NCBI GenBank assembly: GCA_014706295.1
Contig: JACSVZ010000008.1
Location: 16,146,159 to 16,210,158, forward strand
Reading direction: 5' to 3'
From: Lycocorax pyrrhopterus obiensis
Taxonomy: Eukaryota > Chordata > Aves > Passeriformes > Paradisaeidae
Length of the DNA stretch: 64,000 nucleotides
Position numbers and translations under genes: made by a program
In this document: positions 12,601-25,600 of the stretch, piece by piece
Layout of the letters: each line of letters opens with the position of its first letter
Numbering within the stretch: the stretch's first letter is position 1
The notes under the pieces: model-generated
Told to the model about the DNA's origin: nothing
Database searches by the model: none
Seen by the model: only the letters and a program-made list of their open reading frames with translations

Positions 12601-13868
12601 CCAGCAACTTCCAGTACTGTATTATCTTTAGTGATGGTATTTAGGATATGTATTTTTGCTGCTTCTATGTAGATATCCAAACATTTCACATTTCTAAGTA
12701 ATTTAGAAAATTTACTTGAGCCCCATTTTGCATACTCCTTAATTTAAAAGTTAATAATTCCGATACTTTACTCTCATCTTGCTCAAACTGTTTGGAAGCT
12801 GCATGGTTGCCACCTAACCAAAAAGACTATTGCACTTGCCAGAAAGGAAAGATCTGCATATTTTGCCCTCACCAGATCCTTTTTCAGGGAGCGGATGGCA
12901 TCCTGGATACTATTTCTTCAAGCTGTAAATCAGTTTAAAAGCAGAATTTTATTTTGCTGTTGCTGCCTTTCCGGCTGTTTGGAATGTAGCTGCAATGTGT
13001 GTCTGATCTTCAGGGATATCCGTAGGAAGCATGTGTTACTGATTGAACTTAATTGGACTTTCAATGAATTTCTCCTCCGTTGCAAACCAATGGAAAGAAC
13101 AGTCCTTTGCCGCTCTGAATTAACGTTAGATAAGAATGGTTCATGTCAGAGTTACTTATCTAATGGCAACACCTACTATTGCTGCTATTCATAATAATGT
13201 TTGCTCCAGTATACTTAGGCTTTTGGCTGTTTTGTGGTGCATGGAAAATCCATGACTTTCCTTGAGCAATTCCTGCTGGAATTGGTATATATGTCTCACT
13301 TAATCTTCTCGGCCTTTGACGCTACATTCTAGCAAAAACCATCCAGGACTTTATTTTTTGAAGAGGCCTGAATTTGTTTTGTCTTGCTTTGTTTCTATTT
13401 CCAGAGCCATTTATTTGTGTGGCTGAGGGCAGGGCATGACTTGAGTTTAAAAGCTTTTGTGCAGGTAAACAATCTGTCACGTTATAGGCAACCTGTAGTC
13501 AGCATTTGCCCCTCATAAATTAATACAGGGTGAGGGGGAAACTGTGTTTTCCAGAACAGCACTGGCATTAGAGCATAAGGTAGACATTGGATAGGTCTAA
13601 TCCAAAGTAAGGATCAGAGCAAGGATCAGAAACTGAGGACAGAGTGATGAGGTGTTCCTAGCCCCAGTCCTTACTTCTGGGCACCAGTAGGCAGTGAAGC
13701 ATGTTGCTTTCTGAGAGGGAGGAAGAGATAGGAAAGTTGAAGAGCATTTTACTCCCCATAGCAACATTGTGACAGGGAGGGAAAAATTCTTCACTGGCTG
13801 GAGTACCAATAAGAACATATCAACACGTGCATAATTCTTGTGATTGAAAAAAAGGATCAGTAGGTTAG

Positions 13869-13978
13869 AAAATCTTAGAATCCTAGAATGGTTTGGTTGG
13901 AAGGGACCTTGAAGTTCACCTAGTTGTGAGCCCCACACCATAGGCAGGGATACCTTCCACTGGACCAGTGGCACACCC
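13869..13978 (-). mobile_element. CR1 LINE 3'-end fragment, minus orientation
   Basis: Reads on the plus strand as the reverse complement of the CR1 3' terminus: a degenerate octamer tail 'AATCTTAGAATCCTAGAATGG', then 'TTTGGTTGGAAGGGACCTT', a 'CACCTAGTT' block, and 'TAGGCAGGGATACCTTCCAC'. Only the last 110 bases or so of the element are present, as usual for heavily 5'-truncated CR1 insertions. Confidence 0.95.
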
Positions 13979-14284
13979 ACTGTATCCCTACGTGTAGGTA
14001 TCTTACAGGCTGTGTCCTTGGCAAGTAAGAAGGCACCTGACTAAATAGTAATGGCCAAAGTTCTGAAGCAGATTTCTTTGTATATGAGAACTTTTGTACT
14101 AGTCCTGCCTCTCACATAACTTTAACACAACCTAGTAAAAGTAATGTTAGAACATTCATATACATCAATCAAGCTGCTATTTATGTGGCAAGCTAGGAGA
14201 ATGTAGCTATTTGCAAATTTCTATGGTATTTTTAGAAAGTTTAGAGCACTCTTGAAAAAAATTCATATATGATGAGTAGAAGTT

Positions 14285-14309
14285 ACTCTGCATAAATTGC
14301 ATGCAGAGT
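14285..14309. repeat. 9-bp perfect inverted repeat, 7-nt loop
   Basis: ACTCTGCAT, seven bases, then ATGCAGAGT. The stem is perfect and contains an ATGCA core. It could be chance or a protein-binding palindrome; the sequence gives no functional context. Confidence 0.8.
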
Positions 14310-14784
14310 GTTTTCACGTTTGTCTCTATTTTAACCTGTTATGGAATCTGGTATTTTCTTGAGACCAAGTGAGTCTGTGTTGGATGTATTAGATCAAAAC
14401 ATATTCCTGTCTCCAAATGCTAACAGCAGCACATTCAGTTCTCTGGATTTCAGCAGCTAAAGTAGGTGTTGCAGAAATTTGGCACTGCTTCTCTTTACAG
14501 AATGATAAACACACATGATGTTGCCTTGGCTTTCACATAGACACGGAGGCTCTTGTCTTATAAAAGCTGATTCATAGACAAATGGTGACTCTTAGCTTTA
14601 AAAGATAACAAGGCTAGTTGAACTGGATGGGCTAGAAATAATTGTCAAATTTTCTTGCTTACCCCAGGGTGGTGGTTTCTTTTATTTTAAACTGAGAGAG
14701 CATTTTATTGTTCTTTTTTTTTTCTAACAGCTGCATTAGATTATTGTATTTTATAACACTTACTGTTTTTTTTTTCTTTTCCAG

Positions 14785-14843
14785 GAGGAGTCTAGAACAT
14801 ACCTGTAGAGCTGCAGTTTCTCTTTCTCCGAGCTCTGCCAAAG
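14785..14843 (+). other. exon-like segment (low confidence)
   Basis: A long T-rich tract ending in TTTTCCAG precedes 59 bases that end AAAG before GTATGT, so both splice consensus sites are present at plausible spacing. One of the three frames is open across the segment (reads RSLEHTCRAAVSLSPSSAK, beginning after one base and ending with one base over). The other two frames hit TAG. The peptide is not one I recognise. Similar splice-like pairs with one open frame occur several times in this window, so chance is the default explanation. Confidence 0.18.
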
Positions 14844-15810
14844 GTATGTTAATGTATGTTACACACTTTTACTCTCCTCTGTGTTCATCTAAATTGCACT
14901 ATGGAAATTTCCAGAAAAGTGACATTCAAATCTATTGGCAGGAGACGACTACTTCCTTGATTTTTGAATGCAGTATTTCAAACACAATACAAAAGTCTTC
15001 TCTAGAGAGTTGCACTGAATCAGAGCTAAGCTTGAGAATTCAGGTTAATACATACAACAGTGACCATCCCTCTTGTACACTATTGCAAGTGGTGTTCAAG
15101 TTTAGGCTGCCTGATAATACATGTTTCAGATGCTGAAGAACAACAACAGAGCTATTTAATAGCAGCTGTACGCTGGTTTCAAAGTGTCTGTTAATTAATG
15201 ATTCCCCGTATTATACTCTAACTCCTGAGCAAAAAACGTGGCATGAGGGAGGCACTGTCTCCTTCCCTTGCCAAGTCTGGGAGTCTTCCTCACTCTCTGT
15301 AAGGATGTCTGGATTTCAAGTTGGGCACTGAATCAAGACTATACTGTTCCTTCTGAGCAGCTTGGTACCTGAAGGAGTTTTACCAGGAGAACTGCCTGAC
15401 ACAGAGAAAGTGGTTTCAGCAGATGTGTAACATTTTGACCTAAAAATAGGATAAACTTGGTAAATAAGAACCCGATGTTCAAAGGTTCAAAGCTGTCTTT
15501 GCTGTCTAGTTGGTTGTATAACTTGGAAGAATTGAAATAGCTTTGTGGTGATAATTATTAACATATGATTGCAGAGTTAAGAGTAAAGAATAGTGTTTTT
15601 CTATAAATGTTACTGTAAAAGCCCATAATATAGCATGATATTTCTTTTTTTTAAACTAATGTAAGGAACCATGTAGCCTAATGATTAATTTTATATATAT
15701 AAATGCAAAATTCCAGAGTAAAATTCTAATTTCTTATGAACTGTAAATGTCAGCTTGACAGTGCCTGCCTAGTAACAGAAAGCAATGTATGATGAGGAAC
15801 AGTGGGACTC

Positions 15811-15845
15811 TTTTTTTGGGTTTAGTGGGTTTTTTTGGTTTTTTC
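15811..15845 (+). repeat. T/G-rich simple tract
   Basis: Runs of T separated by GGG or GG, on the plus strand. It is one of several degenerate T(3-14)G(2-4) tracts in the window (also near 12250, 32900, 57530 and, inverted, 19571). Confidence 0.7.
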
Positions 15846-18800
15846 TTCCTTTTGAACAGAGGGTGGGAAGTGGTTACTTTGAACTACTGTACCACACAAG
15901 CTTTGACTGCAATTTCTACTCCTCTCTGTACCTTCTAAGCATGCACCACCCTCTTGCAGCTGGAGCTGGTGGTGGCCCGGGTTCTCAATGAGCCATAGCC
16001 AGGGAAGGTGCTGGTTCTCTCTTTCAGTGTTGCAGGAAACATAAACATTTTCTAGCTCTGCATTTGCAAAGCCAGATATTCCCTGACCCTGTGTGAACTC
16101 ACAAATGCATTTCTGCCTCCATAGACCCCTCTTTTCAGTGTGGAAGAAAGAACTGAGAATGAGTCGGAATTAATTTCCGCGAAGTTTTCCCAAGTAATTC
16201 TCAGCCACCCATGGGTTTTCCTGGAAGACTGGTATACAATAGGCCTTTGTCTCCAAATGGATTTTTTTATTATTTTTGAATCTAAATGCCTAGCTTGACC
16301 CCAATTTTAAAGGGCTTTTTAGTCCCCAAGGCTTACCAGTTGATCCTTGAAACAAACCTTTTGAAGATATGATGCTTCTGTGCATACACAAATGCATCAT
16401 AAATCTGTTCATACCAGAATGAATGCAAATTAGTCAAATCATATCTGAGTCCAGACTGTTTACAGTTTAAAGGAACCATAGACAAAGTAAAACATCCATG
16501 AAAGCAGTGTTATGGTTTCTACAGAAATACGTTGTTATGAATTAGGTCTGGATTCCTTGACAAAAGTAATTCATGGGTGGAGGGCACACTTTCAGCAACT
16601 GGTTCAGAGTTCCTACAAGCTGTGAGCTCTGAATTCATCATGAAAGATTAATTACTCAGTTTACTATTCTTTTGATTGTTTATTTGGGTACTTGAAACAG
16701 TGTTCTTTAGAGGCAATATAAAACAACAAACAGATCTCCATCTTCTCTTTGTTTCAAATTGGTTTGCATTAAGCATGAAGGCATTGTACAGCTGTACATG
16801 TCCAGCTCATGATGCAACAGTTAATTTAATTTGAAAATAATGTTCCTCAAACAATGAGGGCTTCACCAAAAGATTTACATTCTCCTGTGAAAATCTTCTC
16901 ACATGTGAGCTCTGATATTTGATGAGCTGGAAAGTTCATGAAGATTATTACATCTTTGGGAGAAATGTTCCTGACACCAGTTACAGCAGGTAGAGAGCTG
17001 GGGACAGGTTTTGGTGCAAGTGCTGAATATTTGCAACTGAGTGGGAATTTCTGTAAAAGTTCAGCTTTCAGTCATACAGGACCAGATTTTCTAAAGTGTT
17101 TCTGTTCTGATCTTTCAGAAAAAGTCTCTGACTCATTTGCACCAAGCAGACTTGCTCCTCCCTGCCCCTTCCTTCAGATCTGTAATAATCATCACTTGAT
17201 GAATCATGCACACCTTTCCTCCCAAGCAGATGGTAATTTACACCAAATCTGAACTCTGAAAATTGTGTTGGTTGCAGGCAAATAGATGTTGACTAGTACT
17301 GAAATCTTGTCATGCACAATCCTGAACATGAGAGAAAAGATAGTTATTAGCTCATCTGTTCTACTGCCATGCTGATGCAGCTATGGCCCTGCAATGTACT
17401 TTTGTGCTGCTTGGTCCACTCTCCTTTTAAAGACTGAAGTGGTGGCATATGTTTTATACCATGGAATAAGCTGTATAAATTCCAACAGATTTCACTGTTA
17501 CAGGATTTTTTCCTAATAGGGTTGTCTTTTGCTTGGACTTGCTTCCACCAGATTTAGCTCTTTTTCTTTCCTAATGCACACTGCCAGTTGGAAAAACCTT
17601 CTCAATTCATCTCTTGGTCAAATCTCTTTCAAGGCTAAGACATCAAGAGTACTGTTACTGAAACTGTTAAAATTAACAGGAAAGAGAACCTGATCCTAGG
17701 ATGCAGTGTTGGAAGTGGATGGCTGGATGGGCACTATCCAGAACTCCTCATTTCAGAGCCCCTACAAACACATCACAACAGTGATTCTTTATATCCTTTG
17801 ATTTCATGGCAACGGGGCACACGTTAAGATTATGGGATTAAGTTTTAACTTGTCATCATCAGTCTCACCATTAGGAACAACCTGATACAGAAACAACAAA
17901 CCCCAAAGTTTTCTTTTCACACAAATTGTGGAAATTTGTGATGTAGTTTGTTTGTCTCCAGGAGTTTTAGCATGAGATTCAATGACATGTAGGCCTGACA
18001 CTCCTGCTGTCCTTGTTGGATTTTCTCCATTAGCATCACCATTCATTGGCCCCAAGGCCAAGACATCATACATTCCCTATTTGCTTGGGCAATTGCTGCT
18101 TGTGTGGTGTGCTTGTGCTGATGAATCACTCAGTGCCTCTTTGGTCCCTGAAGTAAAACCTATGCATCTGATCTGCCACTGGGGTTTTTTATTTCACAAT
18201 TAATTCTACACAGGACGTGATACAGTCAAGCCCACAGGAAATTCATGCTAAGACCAATGTGAAAAGAGGACACGACCATTCTATACTCTTCAGCCAGTAT
18301 TAAGGAGAAAGCGAAGATATGAATAATTTGTTTAAAATGTTGTGACCTTGGGGGTCTGGAGATAAATAACATAGAGGAGATAAGGTGCAGTGGCTGTAGC
18401 TGAAAGCAACCTGACATCCATAGTGCTAAGCTTTCAAACTCTATCCCGTTTCAAACATGGAAAGAGCAGATAAGGCCATTTCCGGTGCTATGATGGTTTG
18501 TTAGACTACTTCAGCTCTTGGATCTTTTAGCTTTGAAACTGCAGTGTCACCAAAAACCTGCATTTTTTTTATTCCAGAAGCTTCTGACAGTCAGCAAGGA
18601 TTGTATCCAAACAGTCCACTGAGTATTAGCACACAGCTTGTTCCAGCAAATGCATTAGTACCTATTAAACATTTATACAGCAGCATTAAGTTAGACAAGG
18701 ATTCACAAACATAAATAAGTCCTGTTCTTTGCACTGTAGAGACACCAGTCCCAATCCTGCCTAGATAATAACGTAGGGCACAGCTTCTTATAGGAGGAAG

Positions 18801-19570
18801 GGTGAGAAATGTTTCAAGGAAAAGTGATTTCTGAGAAGGTGGTGACTGGAGAAGGGGATTTGCAGGTCTAGAACTAACAAATCAGAAGGTGTAAAAAGAG
18901 TGAAAATGGGAAATGAAGCAAGATAACAAGTTTAGGAGGTAGTAAAGAATGGAAAGGTTGTTGTTAGCTATGAGATAAGTTTGAATATGAAATGGCCAGG
19001 AATGGATAGGAGAATTTTCTCTTGCCACTGTTTAACATTCAAGTGATGTGTTCAGTATGCAGATCTGATAGAAAGCGTCTTGCAGATATTGAGGATGGGA
19101 CAGAATGTAATAAAGTCTGTATCTTTAAAAGCAGTACATATAGTTTTTTTTGGTCTTTCCTGATCAAAATGCAGGTGTTCCTTATTACCTTTTCCTCTTT
19201 GGAGCTCTACACTTTTTTTCCTTCCCTCCACCTGGGATGCTTCTTTTATTGTTTTGGTGCTTCCAGAACTGAATTTCTTTTCCCTAGATTAATACTGAAT
19301 TTTTGAAACTTTTTGCAGCTTTTCCTTTTTTTTTTTTTTTTTTTTTTAACAGCAATGTCAAGGAATTGAAAAACGAAGAGTGGTACAGATATTTTATCTG
19401 TTGTTTGCAATGTGTCCTATATAGGAACTACAGGAAACGGTGCATAATGAGCTTCCAGCCAAATGGAATCTCAATAAATCTCAAAGTCTAGTGAACTGTA
19501 TAGGAAGAGAGAAATACTGATGTTATAACATGAGCTGGTGCTGAGCAGAGCTGTCTAGGGCACTAGATAG

Positions 19571-19658
19571 CCCCCAAAAAAACCCAAACCAAAACCAAAA
19601 AAACCCCCAAGAAACCACAAAAACCCAACAAGCAACAAAAAACAAACCCCAAACCCCC
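19571..19658 (-). repeat. 88-bp A/C tract without T (minus strand G/T)
   Basis: Eighty-eight bases contain no T and only two G, built of A runs and six C runs of three or more (five, three, five, three, four and five C). On the minus strand this is a T/G tract with six G runs, which could form imperfect G-quadruplexes, though several loops exceed 7 bases. It is the same kind of simple sequence as the tract at 57519-57605, but inverted. Confidence 0.85.
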
Positions 19659-22600
19659 GATGTCCTCTCTGCTCTGTAAACCCAAAACCGTCCAAGTGAA
19701 AGTGTACATGAAGCAGTGAGATAGATGGCGTTGAGAAAGAATTGCCATCACTTGCTACTTTCCTCCTTGCTTTTTGTTGGCAGTATTGGGAGCAGCAGGA
19801 CTCCACAGCAATTTTGACGCAGCCAGATTAATCATTAAAATGCGTACAATTTTGCCCATCTTGCTGGGAAGCTTTTCGCCTATTAAAATGAGTGAGTGCA
19901 AGTTCTTAGTAGTTCATTAAAAAAATTCATGTCAGTTCTACAAAATTAGGCAGGTTTCTGCCAGTTTTGGTTGGTGGTGCCTTGAAGTTTCATCTGAGAT
20001 CTGGGCATAGTGAAAGACTCTGAGTATACAACTTTAATAATATGTACCAATAATGTAAACTTTTGCCTGTTTATGAACTACCAGAAAGTGAAGTGACGCA
20101 GCTCAAGTCCTGGAGAGAGATTCTGGGTAAGGCAGAAAATGAAATGCAGGACTTTGCCTAGGGCTTTTCAGAGCCTACGCACCCATTTTGTTCCTGCAAT
20201 AAATCTGCATGTGGCATTTGGAAAGCAAAATTTTTCTTCACCCAGTGCTACATTTAATATTCTCAGACTATTACACTTCTTTTTGCTCTCCCTCACCCCC
20301 ACAGTAATTTTTAGTATACAGATATCAGAGGAGTACTAACATTTGGCTGGATGCAACAGCTTTTATCGGAGCCCTTGTGGAATGTGGGAAATCACATGCT
20401 GGAGATCTACTTGCACAGAGACAGCAAATTCAGGAGTGATGCTGTCAGAAAGGGGATGTCCTGCCACCAGCTTTTGTTCTCTGACATGGTTATCAGTGAA
20501 GCGAGGGGGCTGGTCATGCTGTCCGCCCTGTCCCCACTCACCAGCTCAAGGCCATCTGTGAGGGACAAGTGTCTTGGCTGCAGGACACAGAGAAACAGCA
20601 CAGCCACTGGCTACTCTCTGCTTGGGACTGAGACCAGAGTCAGAATGAAATCCCTGTTGACAAGTATTTTGTGGACTGTGGTTTAGACAAAATCTGCATG
20701 CCTTTAGTTTCTAGTTTCAGGTTTGTAGGCGCTTGGGTTCTTCTGCCGATCTTGGCAGCTCTGGCTCTGCATGCTCAGATGCTCACCCACTCCTTGTGGC
20801 AGGGCTGGCCCTCCAGCCTATGGAATGTGGTCACTGCTCCTTTGGTACACTGATGACCGTGTTCAGGACTTGGACTAAAGTGAGCAGGCCTGCTCAGGGA
20901 AACATAACATTGTACAGGAGGGGATGGAAATGCTGCACCCATCCCTCTCCTGCAAAACCATCTCCACATATGAGTGACTGGAGGTTGGAGTACTTTAGAA
21001 TGGGTGTTACAGTACTGGTCCAGCTGGAGTTTATTGGTTTAGGTCTGATGTACAGTTAACGTAAGCTTGTGAAACTGGCTTGAATTGGCCTGATACAAAA
21101 CCGATTTTTGAGAGATGAAGCAGCGTTATGGTAGTTTGTACAAAAGCCTACTGCCACTGCAGGCACTGGTGCCAAGGAAAGACAGATGGAGAGTGGGAAA
21201 TGTCACTGAGAAGGGGGATGGGACCTGTGAAGTACCTATAAACTTAAGATTTGTACCTGTAAATAAGACTTCAGTGGCAGCTAGAAAACAGAAGGATGAT
21301 TAGAAGGGAAAGTGGCAAGTGATACAGATATTAATCCTGCTTAACAAAATATTTCCAAGAAATAAAATTTAATCCAGAAAGAAAGCCAAAAAAATACCAA
21401 AGCCAAAGCTGATCATCTGAAGGTGAAATGGAAACTAAAGGCTGTGCCAAGGTTAAACCTTATTTTTGTCTCCTGCCCGTGTATTATCATAGAGGAAAAA
21501 GCAGAGACTTATTTTTTGCCTGCCCCAGAACCAAGCTGGGCAAGTTGATTAAGGGATACTTTAGGATTGGTTCTGAAAGGTCAAGGAGAGAGATTGTTAC
21601 TTGCCTTGGAAGGGGTGGGGGTGGGGAAGAAAATAGTGAGTGAAACACGTGGAAAACATCTGGTCCAAGGAGGCATCTTAGAATTGGCTTAGGCAGGGGG
21701 GAAGGAGGAGCAGCTGTGCTGCATGCAGGGACCATCAGGGCTGCAGTGATGAGAGAAAAGGAGGCAGAGCTGGGATAAGGCTTCAGCCAAATCAAAGAAA
21801 TAGGCAGAGGGGGACCCAGACTGCAACTCTGTGACCAAGAGACCTCTCTAATCTAGAATGAAAGTGAAAATTTGGAGTGTCTGTGGGTAGTGCACTGCCT
21901 TTAAGCTAGACTCATCTTGGGGAAAGGAACAGGGTGCTTTGGATTTGTGCTGAAAGCAGGGTAGGTGGTAAACATACAGGACCTTTTAACAGACATGGTG
22001 TGTCCTTCATGGAGGGGGAGATATCACCCTGTAATCAGGAGGAAAATGATCTGCCTGGAGAACATTAAGCCAGCCAAAAAGGAATGGCGTTAGGTTAGAC
22101 CTTCCTCTCTTCCTTGGGAGTCAATTCAGGTGTTTGTTTCTCTGTCTTTAGAAGGGCCAAGTGCATTGCTCTGGAAGTACAAACTTACTTGTTCCTAAAC
22201 ACCTGGTTTCTTGAACCCGAGTTGTTCTCTTGGCTTTTACTTTGTTGCACTGAATTGTAAAAGATCTTTTAAGTTCTTCTGTGGGTTTGTGGTTTCAGGA
22301 CTGGTGTAAACTGATCCAAGTCCTGGCTGCTACTGAAAGAATATGGCCCTCTCCCCACTTCACCCTTACTTTGTGTTACCTCTGGTGTTGATGTGACACG
22401 ATCAGGTGAACTGAGAACAAATCCAGGTAAAAACCTACCCAGCAAAGAAAAAATGGTGCCTCACAGACAAAGGGAAGCTGCTATGTGCCTTTGTCAAACA
22501 GGAGGAATACCCATCTGCAGCTTTCCCAGAATTGCTGATTGGTTTCTTGTATGTGACCCTGAGGCTTCTGGTACTGATACAAGCTTTTGCATTATGTAAA

Positions 22601-25600
22601 TCCGTGATCTGATAATATGCAGCATCTCCCAGGTCCTTTTTTAATGGAAAGCAAATTTTCCCCCCCCACACGTTGCTGAAATTACACTGTCCTTGTTTCT
22701 GTAGTTGTCTGACTTCATATCCTTTACATGGTGCTCATGGGAGACTGATCCAAAGCTCATTGAAAGCAGTAACATGATACATGTTACTGATAGCAGACTT
22801 TGGATCAAAAATAAATCCATTTATTATGCCTTGGGGTTGTACTGTTTATACTCCTCAGCTCAGTTTCTGTATCCCATGGTATATCATTAAAGACAAGTTA
22901 AAATAAAATTCATCCTATGCAGCCCATTGCCTCTATTACCCTTGAATTTATTGGTAGTTCTTCCTATACTTAGAGGACTCCTAGAATTGATCTAATCCCT
23001 GTTTTCCTTTTTTTTGGATGAAAGCATCTCAAAGTGCTTGTACAATAACTATACTCAAACAATTCCAGTACAGCTCTTTCTGTGGTTTTGCTACACCACC
23101 ATTCCCATAATGAGACACAAGAAATTGCAGTTGTGGGATTGCTTCCTTGCAAGTTGAAAAGAACTGTCCACAGACAGGCAGAGTTATTATACTGGATTTT
23201 GGTTGGGACTAATGTCTTTTTCCAGCCTAGGTGGCCTGGAGAAAGAAAACCAGCTAAACTTTCCATGAACCACATTAAAAGAAAGTTTCGCTTCCCTGGT
23301 GAGAAAAGCCACTCCCAAAGCAGAGTGCTTTCAGGGTGGGTGGGGAACGGAGCTGGACGGGAGTGGCTTCATAATCCAATGAAAAGATCGAGACTGTTGA
23401 GGTTCTGCTCAGCATCTAAGATGCTTGATCACATTGCCTCAGATGGCCAGTTTTCCAAGTTAGGTCAATTTCAGTTTGGTTCCATGAAGCATGTGCATTT
23501 TTTTTAATGGATCCTGAAAAATGTGAACTTTCTTTGCTCAGGGTAGGTATTAAAATGTCCCATGGAACTTCAGATTATTGTGACCTCAGTCAAAACGAAC
23601 CTTATCTTCCATGGTCATGAAAAATGCTGGGCATGGACAACTTGCTGCTCTCTGTTGAGAAAGTGTTTATTTTTTTAAAAGATAGCACTGCTGAGGAATG
23701 TATTAGTACATGTTAGGCTGACAACGGGAATTGAGACCTTATCCAAAAGTATTGTACTTAGAATCTAGGGTTGTGTCAGATTTCTGAGGCCCATTTGATT
23801 TGCCTGCAGATGCTAGTTGAAGAGCAGTAGCCCTCTACTGCTTTTTAGGGATTTGTGATAAGAGACCAGTCAGGATAGATGTTCATCGACAGCTTTTCAG
23901 CGATCTTTGTCTCTGTGGAAACACAAAGCTGTTTTTCAAGGCAGACTATAGAAATGGCTTGAAAAAGTCAAGTGTGGCAGAATTTGGGAATGATCCCATG
24001 AACCCCTTGGTTATGTCATAAAAAATATTAGTCTAAAGCCAAAGTTAATAATCTTATGTATCTTAAGTTAATAATTACTGTGAATTTTCCAGAGGTAATA
24101 GCATCAGTAGTAATACAGTGCATGCCATTCCAGAACCAAAAGCCAAAGATTGTTGTTTTGGTGCGTTTGGCCATCCAGTCCATTTATAGTGTAACTCCCC
24201 TCTTCCTCTCAGAATTGAATTTGAAATAATTGTGAATGTTTCCAGAAGGAAATGATTGGTGATGTAAACTGTATAACAAAATGTGGCAAAAGAAGATCTT
24301 CAGTTTTAATGTCAGGAATAACTGCATTATGTTTCCAGAATGAGACAGAAAGTTTTTACTTTTCAGCTTCGAAATCCCTTCCTTTCCTTGAAAAATTGTT
24401 CTTCTTTCTTCTGTTTCCTCTTCCTTGATCTAAATAGATTTGCTCTCCTTTCCTTTTCATCTCTTTGCTCCACGCAATGGAAAAGAGCATAAGGAGAAAA
24501 CAGAATTGGGAGAAATTCACTGGTATCCCAAACTTGATTTATTACTTTTAAAAAATATGAATTTTTTAAATGAGATGATGAAAACTCTGAGGAGCTGCAC
24601 AGAAAATCTTGTTGGATTGCAGTTGCTGCAATAATTTGTTATGCTGTTTCAGCTCATAACACAGGTGTAACTCTCATCAACTGGGCCTGCTGAAGGTTAT
24701 CCATTTGCATCTTCAAACATGATAGCAACTCTCCTGATCTGTAAAAGCACTTGTGTGTGAAGGCTTTGTGCTAAGATACTTGTTCCGAGGAAAACAGCAT
24801 TTATTGAATGACCATTTTCCTCTGTAACACCTTAGGGACTTCCTATCTAGCTATTGAATTGTCAGAAGTCTGCTCATTTTAGGGGATTTTCATAAAGTTG
24901 CTTTATGAAGAGGAATGCCTGTGCATACAGAAACATCCCAGAATATGTCCCACTGGTATTGATTTCTCATTCATCTGCTGAACAAAATACATGATTGCCA
25001 CTTGGCTGTTGTTTCGATAACCAGCATTCCACTGAGTTGCACCTACTGCACTTACTCCATCAGTAATTTCCTTAATGTTTTCTTATATAAGAGGTGTAGT
25101 TGCAACTAAAGGAAGATAATAAGATTTGCTCTAAGTCCTTCTGGATTCCTCTTGATTTACCATGCAACTTTTAATTAAAAGAGGGAAAGAAGGGGTGAGG
25201 AAGAGACATCTCATCAGTTGTAGTCAAGTTTTGAAATAGGGAAGGTAGGACTGCATCTAAGAAATAGATAATTGTCCCAAAGTTACTTTTAATTCTGTTG
25301 GTTCTCTAGCAGTAGGTACATAAGAGAGTGAAAAAGAGAAAGGGTGGACCTGTCAGGAATAGGAGACTCAGAATCAAAGCTTGCTGCCACAAATGGATCA
25401 AAGATCAGGACCTGAAGATTATTGATTAGGGCCTGTGCAGGAGGAAAGAGAACATCTGTTCCTGTTCTATCATCCTCTACCCTGCCAGGGAAGGGATGGC
25501 ACTTACGCTTCAGGTTGGGTGAAGTAAGAGAGGGGATAGGAGTAAGAAGTGAACCCTTCTTTACATTTGTGTCTCCACCATTTTTCGAGCTGTTAGCACT

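Larger units (their letters stand above)
9113..13868. other. unique non-coding DNA
   Basis: No gene recognised. It holds two adjacent hairpins at 9640-9692 and a small 25-bp-period direct repeat at 11023-11065, in which an 18-19 base unit 'CATTTTGTTAG(C)TATAAAA' occurs twice. A 92-codon ATG frame at 9313-9591 has a weak start context and no recognisable domain, so I do not call it. Confidence 0.55.
13979..19570. other. unique non-coding DNA
   Basis: No gene recognised. It contains a 9-bp hairpin at 14285-14309, an exon-like segment at 14785-14843, a T/G-rich simple tract at 15811-15845 and a run of 22 T at 19326-19347 that ends in AACAG like a 3' splice site. I found no convincing donor or known protein match after that AG. 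An AATAAA occurs near 19474. Confidence 0.5.

Noticed and set aside
13305..13317. 13-base match to the 5' part of U2 snRNA (CTTCTCGGCCTTT)
   Set aside because: The match stops at once on both sides, so it is not a U2 gene or clear pseudogene.
19353..19492. Possible terminal exon after T22-AACAG, ending near an AATAAA
   Set aside because: The T run is a homopolymer that mimics a polypyrimidine tract; AATAAA is common in AT-rich DNA and no upstream exon was found.
20351..20686. 111-codon ATG frame
   Set aside because: Protein-like at a glance, but weak Kozak context, no domain, no splice or promoter signals; kept only as a note.
23082..23507. 141-codon open frame, plus strand
   Set aside because: Begins at GTG, low similarity to anything I know, and shadowed by a minus-strand frame.
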